From Actinophytocola sp. (GTDB taxonomy: Bacteria; Actinomycetota; Actinomycetes; Mycobacteriales; Pseudonocardiaceae): a DNA stretch of 64,000 nt. The stretch lies in NCBI GenBank assembly GCA_009377475.1, contig WHTY01000014.1, forward strand, positions 1 through 64,000, given 5' to 3'. Shown one piece after another: positions 48,002-57,520 of this stretch (its first letter is position 1; every line of letters starts with the position of its first letter). Made by a program: the position numbers and the translations under genes. A model generated the notes under the pieces. The model made no database searches. It was not told where the DNA came from and saw only the letters and a program-made list of their open reading frames with translations.

Positions 48002-50557
48002 ATGTTCGAGAGGTTCACCGACCGCGCGAGGCGGGTGGTCGTCCTTGCCCAAGAAGAGGCGAGGATGCTCAACCACAACTACATCGGCACTGAGCACATC
48101 CTGCTCGGGCTGATTCACGAGGGCGAGGGCGTCGCGGCGAAGGCGCTCGAGTCGCTTGGCATCGCGCTGGAGGGTGTCCGTCAGCAGGTCGAGGAGATCA
48201 TCGGCCAGGGGCAGCAGGCGCCGAGCGGGCACATCCCGTTCACCCCGCGCGCCAAGAAGGTGCTCGAGCTGTCGCTGCGTGAGGCGCTGCAGCTCGGTCA
48301 CAACTACATCGGCACCGAGCACATCCTGCTCGGCCTCATCCGCGAGGGTGAGGGCGTCGCGGCGCAGGTGCTGGTCAAGCTCGGCGCTGACCTGAACCGG
48401 GTGCGCCAGCAGGTGCTGCAACTGCTGTCCGGCTACCAGGGCAAGGAGCCGCAGGAGGCTGGCAGCGGTGGCCGCGAGGGCACGCCGTCGTCGTCGCTGG
48501 TGCTGGACCAGTTCGGCCGCAACCTCACCGCTTCCGCGCGGGAAGGCAAGCTCGACCCGGTGATCGGCCGGGAGAAGGAAATCGAGCGGGTCATGCAGGT
48601 GCTGTCCCGTCGCACCAAGAACAACCCGGTGCTCATCGGCGAGCCCGGCGTCGGTAAGACGGCGGTCGTCGAGGGCCTGGCGCAGTCCATCATCAAGGGC
48701 GAGGTGCCGGAGACGCTGAAGGACAAGCAGCTCTACACGCTTGACCTCGGCTCGCTCGTCGCCGGTTCGCGCTACCGCGGTGACTTCGAAGAGCGCCTGA
48801 AGAAGGTGCTCAAGGAGATCAAGACCCGCGGCGACATCATCCTGTTCATCGATGAGCTGCACACGCTTGTTGGTGCCGGTGCCGCCGAGGGCGCGATCGA
48901 CGCCGCGTCGATCCTCAAGCCGATGCTGGCCCGTGGTGAGCTGCAGACCATCGGCGCCACCACGCTCGAGGAGTACCGCAAGCACGTCGAGAAGGACGCC
49001 GCGCTTGAGCGCCGGTTCCAGCCGATCCAGGTCGGCGAACCGTCGCTTGAGCACACCATCGAGATCCTCAAGGGCCTGCGGGACCGCTACGAGGCGCACC
49101 ACCGCGTCTCGATCACGGACTCGGCGCTGGTCGCCGCGTCGACGCTGGCCGATCGCTACATCAACGACCGGTTCCTGCCGGACAAGGCGATCGACCTCAT
49201 CGACGAGGCGGGCGCGCGGATGCGGATCCGCCGCATGACCGCGCCGCCGGACCTGCGCGAGTTCGACGAGAAGATCGCCGACGTGCGCCGGGACAAGGAG
49301 TCCGCGATCGATGCGCAGGACTTCGAGCGTGCGGCGCGGCTGCGTGACGAGGAGAAGACGCTGCTCGGCCAGAAGGGCGAGCGGGAGAAGCAGTGGAAGG
49401 ACGGCGACCTCGACGTCGTCGCGGAGGTCGACGACGAGCAGATCGCCGAGGTCCTGGCCAACTGGACCGGTATCCCGGTGTTCAAGCTGACCGAGGAAGA
49501 GACCTCCCGGCTGCTCCGCATGGAGGACGAGATCCACAAGCGGATCATCGGCCAGGAGGACGCGGTCAAGGCCGTCTCGCAGGCCATTCGCCGTACCCGT
49601 GCCGGGTTGAAGGACCCGAAGCGGCCGTCCGGCTCGTTCATCTTCGCCGGCCCGTCCGGTGTGGGTAAGACCGAGCTGTCCAAGGCGCTGGCGAACTTCC
49701 TCTTCGGTGACGACGACGCGCTCATCCAGATCGACATGGGTGAGTTCCACGACCGCTACACCGCTTCGCGGCTCTTCGGTGCCCCTCCGGGCTACGTCGG
49801 CTACGAGGAGGGCGGCCAGCTCACCGAGAAGGTGCGGCGCAAGCCGTTCTCGGTGGTGCTCTTCGACGAGATCGAGAAGGCGCACCAGGAGATCTACAAC
49901 ACGCTGTTGCAGGTGTTGGAGGACGGGCGTCTCACCGACGGTCAGGGCCGCACGGTCGACTTCAAGAACACCGTGCTGATCTTCACCTCGAACCTGGGCA
50001 CGCAGGACATCTCGAAGTCCGTGAGCCTCGGCTTCTCTTCCGGCCACGACGAGGGCGGGAAGTACGAGAAGATGAAGCAAAAGGTCAACGAGGAGATGAA
50101 GAAGCACTTCCGGCCCGAGTTCCTCAACCGGATCGACGACATCATCGTCTTCCACCAGCTCACCAGGGACCAGATCATCGAGATGGTGGACCTGATGATC
50201 ACGCGCGTCGAAGGCCAGTTGAAGAACAAGGACATGGAGCTTGAGCTGACCGCCACCGCGAAGGCGTTGCTGGCCAAGCGCGGGTTCGACCCGGTGCTCG
50301 GTGCCCGGCCGCTGCGTCGCACGATCCAGCGGGAGCTCGAGGACCAGCTGTCGGAGAAGATCCTGTTCGGGGAGATCGAGGCCGGCCAGATCGTCATCGT
50401 CGACGTCGAGGACTGGGACGAGGAGTCCGGTCGCGACGACAAGGCGCGGTTCGTCTTCCGTGGCGAGCCGAAGCCGATCGAGGTGCCGGACGCACCGCCG
50501 GTCGACATCGCGGCCACCGGCGGCGACGGCGGCTCCGGCGAGGCCGAGGCGGAGTAA
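48002..50557 (+). CDS. clpC: ATP-dependent Clp protease ATPase subunit ClpC
   Basis: Hsp100 unfoldase that feeds substrates to ClpP; 851 residues. Two N-terminal repeats (1-145) carry the twin [13 protein letters not shown] motifs. AAA module 1 has GEPGVGKT, the UVR-containing middle domain spans about 410-460, and AAA module 2 has [11 protein letters not shown]-terminal acidic tail closes it. The IGF-type ClpP-docking loop appears as LGF near 680. The ATG at 48002 is preceded by GGAG. Corresponds to ClpC1 of mycobacteria, an essential drug target. A strong terminator hairpin follows. Confidence 0.96.
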   Translation: MFERFTDRARRVVVLAQEEARMLNHNYIGTEHILLGLIHEGEGVAAKALESLGIALEGVRQQVEEIIGQGQQAPSGHIPFTPRAKKVLELSLREALQLGHNYIGTEHILLGLIREGEGVAAQVLVKLGADLNRVRQQVLQLLSGYQGKEPQEAGSGGREGTPSSSLVLDQFGRNLTASAREGKLDPVIGREKEIERVMQVLSRRTKNNPVLIGEPGVGKTAVVEGLAQSIIKGEVPETLKDKQLYTLDLGSLVAGSRYRGDFEERLKKVLKEIKTRGDIILFIDELHTLVGAGAAEGAIDAASILKPMLARGELQTIGATTLEEYRKHVEKDAALERRFQPIQVGEPSLEHTIEILKGLRDRYEAHHRVSITDSALVAASTLADRYINDRFLPDKAIDLIDEAGARMRIRRMTAPPDLREFDEKIADVRRDKESAIDAQDFERAARLRDEEKTLLGQKGEREKQWKDGDLDVVAEVDDEQIAEVLANWTGIPVFKLTEEETSRLLRMEDEIHKRIIGQEDAVKAVSQAIRRTRAGLKDPKRPSGSFIFAGPSGVGKTELSKALANFLFGDDDALIQIDMGEFHDRYTASRLFGAPPGYVGYEEGGQLTEKVRRKPFSVVLFDEIEKAHQEIYNTLLQVLEDGRLTDGQGRTVDFKNTVLIFTSNLGTQDISKSVSLGFSSGHDEGGKYEKMKQKVNEEMKKHFRPEFLNRIDDIIVFHQLTRDQIIEMVDLMITRVEGQLKNKDMELELTATAKALLAKRGFDPVLGARPLRRTIQRELEDQLSEKILFGEIEAGQIVIVDVEDWDEESGRDDKARFVFRGEPKPIEVPDAPPVDIAATGGDGGSGEAEAE

Positions 50558-50573
50558 GGCCACGCGGCAGGCG

Positions 50574-50610
50574 ATGGGGGCGGTTCCCTACCCGAGGGAA
50601 CCGCCCCCAT
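50574..50610 (+). terminator. clpC terminator hairpin
   Basis: A perfect 16-base-pair stem (ATGGGGGCGGTTCCCT and complement) with a five-base loop, 17 bases after the clpC stop. Confidence 0.9.
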
Positions 50611-50635
50611 TGCTGCGTGAGGTGCCCAGCTTCGC

Positions 50636-50737
50636 TCGTGCGTGAAAATCCTTGCATGGGCACGCTTCAGCACTCACGACCCACCTGGTTGGGTCGTGAG
50701 TGGTCAGGCGTGTTGGGGCAATGACTTTCACGCACGA
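50636..50737. repeat. 102-bp imperfect palindrome, TCGTGCGTGAAA family
   Basis: Two 48-base arms, identical at about 37 positions, face each other across six bases. Each arm starts TCGTGCGTGAAA and ends CACTCACGACCCA. One arm-length copy recurs at 60181-60225. The element lies between convergent clpC and the MhuD-like gene. From 50738 to 51017 I see no gene and no further structure. Confidence 0.8.
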
Positions 50738-51017
50738 CTGCGATGGCGGCTCGTGGGGCTGTTGGCTCGCTTGGCGGCGGCCGTTACTTGACCGCCGCGC
50801 TGACGCTCGGGTCACGCCGCTGGCGTACCGAGGCTGCCATCGGCGGCGCGGCGAGGGACTCGTCCCGACCTGGCCACAACGGCGACTCGCACCGCCGGTG
50901 ACCTTGATCACGTCCTGGTCGACGCCCGAGCGGCGGTCACCGGCTTTCGGGCCCTGGACCTGGCTGGGTCCGACCACCGTCCCGTGCCGGCATCGATCCG
51001 CCTGCCCTAGGACGGCT

Positions 51018-51323
51018 TTACTTCGGGTCGGAGCGCAGCACGACCTCGAACTCGAGCAGGCTCGCACCGGTCGACACCGGGTTCCGGGCCTCGCCCGCGT
51101 GCGCGGCCTTCGCCGGTCCGCTGGCCCAATTCTGGAAGTCCTCCTCGGTCTCCCACTTGGTGTAGACGAAGTACCGGTTGTCGCCCGAGACCGGGCGGAG
51201 CAGCTCGAAGCCGAGGAAGCCCGGCGATGAGTCGACGGTCCCCGCGCGGGCGGCGAATCGCTTCTCGAGCTCTTCGCCGGCGCCTTCGGGTACTTCGATT
51301 GCGTTGATCTTCACGACAGCCAT
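51018..51323 (-). CDS. mhuD: MhuD-like heme-degrading monooxygenase
   Basis: A 101-residue ABM-fold protein strongly resembling mycobacterial MhuD (Rv3592), which opens heme to mycobilin and releases iron. The heme-site residues match by position: Asn7 (VVKIN), Trp66 (NWASGP) and His75 (AHAGEARNP). The end LLEFEVVLRSDP is also shared. It lies 17 bases after the M1 peptidase lipoprotein gene on the same strand, probably one transcript. The gene sits in the same neighbourhood as Rv3592 in M. tuberculosis. Confidence 0.88.
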   Translation of the reverse strand: MAVVKINAIEVPEGAGEELEKRFAARAGTVDSSPGFLGFELLRPVSGDNRYFVYTKWETEEDFQNWASGPAKAAHAGEARNPVSTGASLLEFEVVLRSDPK

Positions 51324-51340
51324 GCCGACAGCCTACGACG

Positions 51341-52786
51341 TCATGGCCGAAGTTTGCCGGGGTAGAGGTGCTCGTCCGGGGGACGCTCGTCACCGCGGAA
51401 CCAGGCGTCGAAGAACTCGCCGAGGTCCTCATCGGTGCGTTCGCTGACGAATCGTTCGAACTCCGGCCACGAGGCGTTGCCGTGACGGTGCGCTTCCGGC
51501 CACTCCTTGAGCACCCGGTCGAAAACCTGGTCGCCGACCTTCCTGCGCAACGCGTGCATGGCGAGCTTCGACTTGTCATACATCCCGTCGAACTCCTTCC
51601 CGACGCCCATCTTGTGCAGCTTGTTCGCCCAGAACTGGCTGTCGGGTGGATTCGCGCTGACGTCGCCCCGGTAGAGCTCGTCGAGGTCGGCGCCGTCCTT
51701 CGCTTCGTGCCAGAGCCACTCCGTGTAACTGGCGAAGCATTCGTTGAGGCACAGGTCCGACCAGGACTTGATCGAGACCGAGTTGCCGAACCACTGGTGT
51801 GCGTACTCGTGCACCACCACTCGGACGTCCGCCCAGTTCGCGTAGGAAGGGCGGCCCTGCGTCTCCAGCGCGAACGGGATGCTCTCGCTCAGGTAGATGC
51901 CGCCCGCCGCGGTCTGCGGGTACGGGCCGAACTTCTTCGACAGGAAGCGCACCACTTCGTCCAGGTTCGCCTCGACACGGCGCATGTTCTCGGCGCCGGG
52001 AGCGTAGGCGCTGAGTACGGGTACGCCGTTGGACAGCTTCGAACGGTCGATGGTGAACTTGTCGATCGCCACGGTGGTGAGGTAACTGGCGACCGGGTTG
52101 GTCTCCTGCCAGGTGTAGGTGGTCCAGCCGTCCTTGGTGGCCTTGCCCTTCTCCCGGCCGCCGGATACCGCGATCCATCCCTCGGGCACCCGCGCCGACA
52201 GCTGGAAGGTGGCCTTGTCCCGAGGCGTCTCGTTGACCGGGTACCAGAACGCCGCGGAGTGCGGCTCACCGAGGGCGTAGCTGGCGCCCGATTCCGTCTT
52301 CAGCCAGCCGAGCTGGCCGACGCCGCCTTGCGCGTTGCTGCCCGGTGTGCCCTGGTAGCGGACCCGGGTGGTGAACTCCGAGGCGTCGTCGATCGGTTCC
52401 GCCGGCGTGATCACCAGCTCGAACTCGCCGGTGTGGCGGAACTCCGCGGGCTTGCCGTCTACTTCGACCGAATCCACCTCGAGCTCACGTAGGTCGAGGT
52501 TGAATCGGGTCAGCTTCTGCGTTGCCTTGGCCTCGAGTGTGCTGTCGCCTTCGAGGTGCCCGTCCGACGGGTCATAGCTGATCTTGACTTGGTAGTCGAG
52601 GGCGTCGTAGCCGCCGTTGCCGTCGTTCGGGTAGTACGGATCGCCCGCACCCGGTGCGCCCTGCGACGGGTGCGCCGGTGGTTGCGGCGTCTTCTCGCCG
52701 TCCGGGCCTGCTGGCCGCGGCTCATCGGTGCAGCTGATTAGGGTGATGGCAAGGCCGCAGGCCAGCAGGTAATGGGTGAGGCGCAC
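51341..52786 (-). CDS. M1-family metallopeptidase lipoprotein
   Basis: A 481-residue exported lipoprotein (lipobox LISC, Cys19), predicted zinc aminopeptidase. A beta-rich N-terminal domain (about 60-260) precedes the catalytic domain with HEYAHQW (HExxH), 18 residues, then NECFASY supplying the third zinc ligand Glu. The exopeptidase loop reads ALETQGRPSY where GAMEN stands in classical members. It lacks the C-terminal HEAT-like domain of long aminopeptidase N, as is usual for the short lipoprotein form. The only plausible start is GTG 52786, just 15 bases from the divergent hydrolase start and without a ribosome site, so leaderless translation is likely. Confidence 0.87.
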   Translation of the reverse strand: MRLTHYLLACGLAITLISCTDEPRPAGPDGEKTPQPPAHPSQGAPGAGDPYYPNDGNGGYDALDYQVKISYDPSDGHLEGDSTLEAKATQKLTRFNLDLRELEVDSVEVDGKPAEFRHTGEFELVITPAEPIDDASEFTTRVRYQGTPGSNAQGGVGQLGWLKTESGASYALGEPHSAAFWYPVNETPRDKATFQLSARVPEGWIAVSGGREKGKATKDGWTTYTWQETNPVASYLTTVAIDKFTIDRSKLSNGVPVLSAYAPGAENMRRVEANLDEVVRFLSKKFGPYPQTAAGGIYLSESIPFALETQGRPSYANWADVRVVVHEYAHQWFGNSVSIKSWSDLCLNECFASYTEWLWHEAKDGADLDELYRGDVSANPPDSQFWANKLHKMGVGKEFDGMYDKSKLAMHALRRKVGDQVFDRVLKEWPEAHRHGNASWPEFERFVSERTDEDLGEFFDAWFRGDERPPDEHLYPGKLRP

Positions 52787-52800
52787 AAGGAGGAGCCTAG

Positions 52801-53568
52801 GTGACGCAGCGAGCCGCGGTCGTCGACTTCGGCGGAACGGGGCAGCCGATCGTGCTGCTTCACGGGTTGATGGGGCGGGCGCGCACCTGGTGGCCGGTCG
52901 CGCAGTGGCTCACCGCCCACGGTCACGTCGTCGGCCTCGACGCTCGCGCACACGGTCGTAGCCCACACCGGGGTCCGTGGCCGACGGAGACGTTCGTCGC
53001 CGATGTCGCGGAGCTGATCCGCTCGCTCGACGCCGGGCCCGCCGTGGTGATCGGGCACTCCATGGGTGGCTTGCACGCCTGGGTCACCGCGGCCCGGCAT
53101 CCGGAACTCGTGCGGGCCGTCGTGGTGGAGGACATGGCGCCCGATCAGCGCGGCCGCACCGTCGAGACGTGGCGGAGCTACTTCGACTCGTGGCCGGTGC
53201 CGTTTCAGTCGCTCGCCCACGTACGGCGGTTCTTCGAGCCCTACGGCGACTACTTCGTCGAAGGCATGGAGGAGCGGGCCGACGGCTATCACCTCATCGC
53301 CGACCTCGACGTGCTGTATCAGATCGCCGCCGAATGGGGCGAGCGCGATTATTGGACCGATGTGGCGGGCGTGAAGTGCCCGCTGCTGGTGATCGAGGCC
53401 GAAACCACCGCGATGCCCGTCGGCCAGCAGGCCGAACTCGCGGCGCGGGTGCCCGGCGGCGGCGTGCATGTGCGCATCCCCGGCACCGGGCACGTGGTGC
53501 ACGAGGACGCGCCCGAGGAGTATCAGCGGGTCGTCACGGATTTCCTGCGGCAGGTGCTACCGGGGTAG
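52801..53568 (+). CDS. Alpha/beta hydrolase
   Basis: A 255-residue cytoplasmic hydrolase matching the Rv3591c position. Motifs: LLHGLMG (oxyanion hole), GHSMGG with the nucleophile Ser, a late Asp region near VIEAETTAMP, and the catalytic His in PGTGHVVHED. The substrate is unknown. GTG start with AAGGAGG upstream. Its last 35 bases overlap the convergent amidase gene. Confidence 0.88.
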   Translation: MTQRAAVVDFGGTGQPIVLLHGLMGRARTWWPVAQWLTAHGHVVGLDARAHGRSPHRGPWPTETFVADVAELIRSLDAGPAVVIGHSMGGLHAWVTAARHPELVRAVVVEDMAPDQRGRTVETWRSYFDSWPVPFQSLAHVRRFFEPYGDYFVEGMEERADGYHLIADLDVLYQIAAEWGERDYWTDVAGVKCPLLVIEAETTAMPVGQQAELAARVPGGGVHVRIPGTGHVVHEDAPEEYQRVVTDFLRQVLPG

Positions 53569-54544
53569 CGCGGGCCAGCAGGGCCTTCCAATCGGCCGTG
53601 GAGCGCTCGTCATCGACCAGCAAGGGCCAGACGTCGGCGCCGAGCAACCCGCGCTCCTCGGCCCGCCTGGCCGCGCCGCAGCCGGGGTCCGCGATGCGGT
53701 GCGCCGTTGCGAGTGCGGCGACGGCGGCCTGGGTGGCCGGTCCGAAGACACCGTCGTCCGGCACGTCGCGCGCGCCGCGGGCCCGCAGCAGCCGCTGGGC
53801 GAGCTGAACTTCACGGCCCCGATCTCCCGGTCGCAACAGGGGCCACTCGAGCTGGTCTTCCGACGGGTATGGGCGCCGCAGCCGCCTGGCCACCGTCCGG
53901 CGTAGTTCGGGCATGCGTGCGTAGAGCACGTCGCCGGGGCACTGCGTCGAGTTGAAGTCCCGGTGGCCTTTGATCAGCTCGACCGGCACGTCGTACTGAT
54001 ACGCCATATAGGTGACAAGGCCGACCAGGGAGTCCCAGAGCGCGTCCGGCACGTCCTCCTTGGTGTAGAGCCCCTCGTTCTCGATGCCGATGACTTCGCT
54101 GTTGCGGTTGGCCACGTTCGCGCCCTGCACGTGCCGCAGGCCCTCTTGCAGCGTCTCGAGGCTGTGGTGCCTGCCCTCGGTGATGTAGCCGCCTCGGCTG
54201 ATCGTGAACTGCTGCCCGGTGTCGATCCAGCCGCGCGAGTCCATGTGGTAGTTCTGGATCGCCCTGGAGATCTCGAACGCGTGCTCGCGGGAGAAGTCTT
54301 CCTCGTTGGCAGGCTCGACGGTGTGGTGCACCACGATGTAGGTGGGGGCGTGGTCCTCGATGACGATGTCGTCATCGGGTGGTCGCGCTTCCCAATCCGC
54401 GGTGGAGTAGATCTCCGGCTGCTCGTTGGCGGGCCCTGGCTGGGACTTCGCCATGGCAATGCCGGGCGCGCCGGCACCGATGACGGTGGCCGCGAGCCCG
54501 CCCTTGACCACCGTGCGACGGCCGACCTGCCGGTTGGGCACCAT
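53534..54544 (-). CDS. Tat-exported N-acetylmuramoyl-L-alanine amidase (PGRP-type)
   Basis: A 336-residue peptidoglycan hydrolase. The N-terminus has the twin-arginine signal GRRTVVKGG and a hydrophobic stretch ending near AMA (about 32). The amidase_2/PGRP domain (about 45-215) has the zinc ligands His73 or His74 (VVHHTVE), His194 (GHRDFNS) and Cys202 (TQCPGD). A C-terminal peptidoglycan-binding domain (about 240-300, GDRGREVQLAQRLL then GVFGPATQAAV) follows. ATG 54544 has GGGGAG upstream. Position matches Rv3594. Tat export implies folding or metal loading before secretion. Confidence 0.88.
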   Translation of the reverse strand: MVPNRQVGRRTVVKGGLAATVIGAGAPGIAMAKSQPGPANEQPEIYSTADWEARPPDDDIVIEDHAPTYIVVHHTVEPANEEDFSREHAFEISRAIQNYHMDSRGWIDTGQQFTISRGGYITEGRHHSLETLQEGLRHVQGANVANRNSEVIGIENEGLYTKEDVPDALWDSLVGLVTYMAYQYDVPVELIKGHRDFNSTQCPGDVLYARMPELRRTVARRLRRPYPSEDQLEWPLLRPGDRGREVQLAQRLLRARGARDVPDDGVFGPATQAAVAALATAHRIADPGCGAARRAEERGLLGADVWPLLVDDERSTADWKALLARATPVAPAAGNP

Positions 54545-54652
54545 CGTCAATCTCCCCGACTCATGGATAACGGCACAGAGATCAAATGCTCGCCGACGGT
54601 AACCCGGTCGAGTGGGCGCGACAACCGCGGACACGCGCCGAACGCGGGACGG

Positions 54653-55525
54653 TTAGCGGTGTTCACCCGGCAGTGCGAAGCGGCCGTCCGCGGTCTGCTC
54701 CACGAGGCCGTCTTCGAGCAGCGAGTACAGGCAGCGATCCCGTTGCCCTTCGTTCGGCCAGACGGTGTCGAGCCGGACTTTCGCGACGGGGTCGTCGGTG
54801 CCCCGCAGGACGTCGAGCAGTAGCCCGCGCACCTGCCTGTCGGTGCCGGCGAAGCGCTGCACCGGCTTCGCGGGGCCGTCGTAGTCCGGCCGGCCGGCGT
54901 GATGCCATGCGCAGTCGGCGAGCAGCGGGCAGCCGGTACATCGGGGAGCCCGTGCTGTGCAGAGCAACGCGCCCAGTTCCATCATCGCCGCCGAGAACCG
55001 GGCGGCACCTTGCCGAGGCAGCAGCTCTTCCACATCGGACAGATCGCGCGTGACCGATGCGGGGCCGGCGTCGGCGGCGCCGTGGACCGCCCTCGCGACG
55101 ACCCGGCGGACGTTGGTGTCGACCACCGGAACCCGTTGACCGTAGGCGAAAGCGGCGACCGCACGCGCGGTGTAGGAGCCGATGCCCGGCAGCGCCAGCA
55201 GGGTTTCGACATCGGCGGGCACGACGTCGTCATGCTTGGCGGCGATCACCCCGGCCGCGGTATGCAGCCGTAGCGCCCGCCGCGGATAGCCCAGCTTGCC
55301 CCAGGCGCGCAGTACTTCGCCTTGGCTCTCCCGCGCCAGGTCCGATGGCCGTGGCCAGCGCGCCATCCACGCTTCCCAGCTCGGCTGGACGCGGGCGACC
55401 GGAGTTTGCTGCAACATGATCTCACTGACCAGCACGCCCCAGCCGTCGCAGTCCGGCTCGCGCCAGGGCAGCTCGCGCGCATGGTGGTCGAACCAGTCGA
55501 TGAGGATCTCGGCGTCCACGGTCAT
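54653..55525 (-). CDS. mutY: A/G-specific adenine DNA glycosylase
   Basis: Removes adenine opposite 8-oxoguanine; 290 residues. The catalytic Glu35 (VSEIMLQQT) and Asp136 (VVDTNVRRV) flank the helix-hairpin-helix LPGIGSYTARA. The 4Fe-4S cysteines are Cys189, 196, 199 and 205 (C-x6-C-x2-C-x5-C). The C-terminal 8-oxoG recognition domain is much reduced, as in M. tuberculosis MutY. No ribosome site is evident before ATG 55525. Confidence 0.93.
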   Translation of the reverse strand: MTVDAEILIDWFDHHARELPWREPDCDGWGVLVSEIMLQQTPVARVQPSWEAWMARWPRPSDLARESQGEVLRAWGKLGYPRRALRLHTAAGVIAAKHDDVVPADVETLLALPGIGSYTARAVAAFAYGQRVPVVDTNVRRVVARAVHGAADAGPASVTRDLSDVEELLPRQGAARFSAAMMELGALLCTARAPRCTGCPLLADCAWHHAGRPDYDGPAKPVQRFAGTDRQVRGLLLDVLRGTDDPVAKVRLDTVWPNEGQRDRCLYSLLEDGLVEQTADGRFALPGEHR

Positions 55526-55585
55526 AACGCCCGCGATTCTGCCGCACCCGGGCCGGTGCCTGCGAAGCGCGGTGGTGTGTTGGGT

Positions 55586-55628
55586 GAGTGTGACACCCGG
55601 CCCGTCCTATCGTGCGAACGTCACACTC
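55586..55628. repeat. Inverted repeat between the carbonic anhydrase and mutY
   Basis: GAGTGTGAC (55586-55594) and its exact complement (55620-55628) flank 25 bases, within the gap between two leftward genes. It could terminate the carbonic anhydrase transcript or be an operator for mutY. Confidence 0.45.
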
Positions 55629-55640
55629 GCACAAGGCGCG

Positions 55641-56132
55641 TCAGCTCACCTCGGTCAGTTCACCGGTGAACACGTCGTAGACGAAGCCGCGCACGACGTC
55701 GGTGTGTGGCAGGAAGTCACTGCGGCGAACCCGGGTCACCGACCGCCGGACGCTGTCGTTGACCTCCTTGAACGCCTCGACCGCCCAGGTGGGGCGTAGC
55801 CCGGTGTCGGCCTCGAGCTCGTCCTTGAAGCCGTCCTCGGTCACCAGGTTCAGGCCGCAGTTGGTGTGCTGCACGATGAGCACCTCGCGAGTGCCGAGCT
55901 TGCGCTGACTCAGCGCCAGCGAACGGATGACGTCGTCGGTGACCACCCCGCCCGCGTTGCGCAGTACGTGCGCCTCGCCCTGCATCAGGCCGAAGATCTC
56001 GAACACCCTGATGCGGGCATCCATGCAGGTCAGGATGGTCACCTGCAGCTTCGGCTTGGGGGACTCGCGGTACCCGGGCACGGCGAGGCGGAGCTGGGTG
56101 TTGCGTTGGATCAACTCGTCGATCGCGGTCAC
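55641..56132 (-). CDS. Beta-carbonic anhydrase, CanA-like
   Basis: Interconverts CO2 and bicarbonate in the cytoplasm; 163 residues. Zinc ligands Cys36, His89 and Cys92 with the Asp38-Arg40 dyad (CMDAR, HTNC). The sequence pattern, including TGLRPTW and GFVYDVFTGELTEV, resembles M. tuberculosis CanA (Rv1284), while the M. tuberculosis gene next to mutY is the different CanB. GTG 56132 was chosen by family length with GGAGGCGG upstream; the frame is open further. Confidence 0.9.
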   Translation of the reverse strand: MTAIDELIQRNTQLRLAVPGYRESPKPKLQVTILTCMDARIRVFEIFGLMQGEAHVLRNAGGVVTDDVIRSLALSQRKLGTREVLIVQHTNCGLNLVTEDGFKDELEADTGLRPTWAVEAFKEVNDSVRRSVTRVRRSDFLPHTDVVRGFVYDVFTGELTEVS

Positions 56133-56286
56133 AGTGTCTTTCCGCCTCCGATGTGGCCACTTCCCCTCGCCTCGCCTATTGGAACGCGCCGGGAGCCACG
56201 CGGGCAAGCGGGATAGGAGCAACGCCACTCTCGCGAACGAGGATCACCCGCGATCGATGCGCCGGTTCAGCCGCGTGATGCCGTCG

Positions 56287-57402
56287 TCACGGCCCGAACC
56301 AATGCTGTTCGGCGGTGCGCGGCGGCGCGGAGGTCTTTCCGGTCCAGAGCTCGGTTTCCAGGGTGATGACCTGGGCGCTTGGCGGGCCGGCGTTGGTGCG
56401 GCGGGTGGGGTCGAGCAGCAACTCCCCGGCCGAGCGTCCCTTTTCCCGCACCGATTGGCTCACCGTGGTGAGCCCGGCGTGCTCCGCAGCGTCGATCCCG
56501 TCGAAGCCGGTCACCGTCAGGTCCGCCGGGACGCGCAGGCTCCGCCGTTGCGCTTCGGCCAATGCGCCGAGGGCCAGGATGTCCGAGGTGCAGATCAGCG
56601 CGGTGACCTGGGGATTGGCGTCGAGTAGCTGTCGTGCGGCCGATGCGCCGTCGTCCAGGGTGTGTTCGAAGCGCTCGACCACGGGCACCGTCGACCAGTC
56701 GACGCCGACCGTCTCGAACGCCTCGGCGAGCGCGATCAGGCGAGTGCGTTGCACGTGGTAGTGCGCCTCACGCTGGCGGGCGAGCGAGACGAACCCGTCC
56801 CGGCGCTCGCGCGAGAGCCGCATGCACAGCACGCCGATCTCGCGGTGCCCGAGCTCGATCAGGTGATAGGCGAGGGTGGTGATGGCCGCCGCGTCGTCCG
56901 GGCCGACCCGGTCGATTTCGGGCAGCACGGGCTGGTCGATGATCACCGTCGGCACCGGGCGCTGCAGCACCGCCAGCAGGTGCGGATCGTCGTCGGGCAC
57001 CGAATACACCACGAAACCGTCAACGCCTGCCCGATGCACTCCGGCCACGTCGCTGGTGCCGGGTCGCGCGGGCAGCAGCTGTACGCCGACCCCTGCGTCC
57101 TCGCAGGCGAGCGCCAGGCCTTCCAGCACGCCGAGCGCCGCCGGGTCGCGGAAGGCGTAGGAGAGGTTCTCGGTGAGCAGCAACCCGATGGCGCCGGCTT
57201 TCCTGGTACGCAACGAGCGGGCCACCGGGTCGGGTCCGGGGTAGCCGAGCTTGCGCGCGGTCTCGAGCACTCGGTGGCGAAGCTCGGGAGAAAGCTGGTC
57301 CGGGCGGTTGTACGCGTTGGAGACCGTGGTTCTGGACACGCCTAGTTCGGCGGCGAGCGACGCCAGCGTCGCCTGCCGTCTGGTGCGCATCGGCCGACCC
57401 AT
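56287..57402 (-). CDS. LacI-family transcriptional regulator
   Basis: A 371-residue repressor. The N-terminal helix-turn-helix is TLASLAAELGVSRTTVSNAYN (about 11-32), with the hinge near DPVARSLRTR. A periplasmic-binding-like sensor domain with the family run GVDGFVVYSVPDDDP and GFDGIDAAEH follows. The effector is unknown, and no sugar genes adjoin it. A CGTTAACG palindrome nine bases before the ATG is a likely autoregulatory operator. Divergent from the zinc importer, but that operon has its own Zur-like box. Confidence 0.9.
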   Translation of the reverse strand: MGRPMRTRRQATLASLAAELGVSRTTVSNAYNRPDQLSPELRHRVLETARKLGYPGPDPVARSLRTRKAGAIGLLLTENLSYAFRDPAALGVLEGLALACEDAGVGVQLLPARPGTSDVAGVHRAGVDGFVVYSVPDDDPHLLAVLQRPVPTVIIDQPVLPEIDRVGPDDAAAITTLAYHLIELGHREIGVLCMRLSRERRDGFVSLARQREAHYHVQRTRLIALAEAFETVGVDWSTVPVVERFEHTLDDGASAARQLLDANPQVTALICTSDILALGALAEAQRRSLRVPADLTVTGFDGIDAAEHAGLTTVSQSVREKGRSAGELLLDPTRRTNAGPPSAQVITLETELWTGKTSAPPRTAEQHWFGP

Positions 57403-57410
57403 GTAGGGAA

Positions 57411-57418
57411 CGTTAACG
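57411..57418. promoter_or_regulatory. Candidate LacI-type operator
   Basis: CGTTAACG, a perfect eight-base palindrome of the kind bound by LacI-family repressors (xxCGxxCG-like core), sits just upstream of the regulator's own start codon. Confidence 0.4.
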
Positions 57419-57520
57419 GTTCAGAAGACCATCTGAGAAGCCGACGCTCATTAACGCCCTCCACGGCCGTCACACGGGGGCACCCGTGGTCTCCCGTCAC
57501 GCTATTGGGGTACAGTAAAT

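Noticed and set aside
47846..50563. A 905-codon open frame antisense to the whole of clpC
   Set aside because: It is the usual consequence of strong GC3 bias opposite a long gene; the product is Leu/Arg/Asp/His-rich without domains, and clpC on the other strand is unmistakable.
50700..51230. Open frame on the plus strand between clpC and the MhuD-like gene
   Set aside because: It begins inside the palindromic repeat, has no ribosome site and reads as noise.
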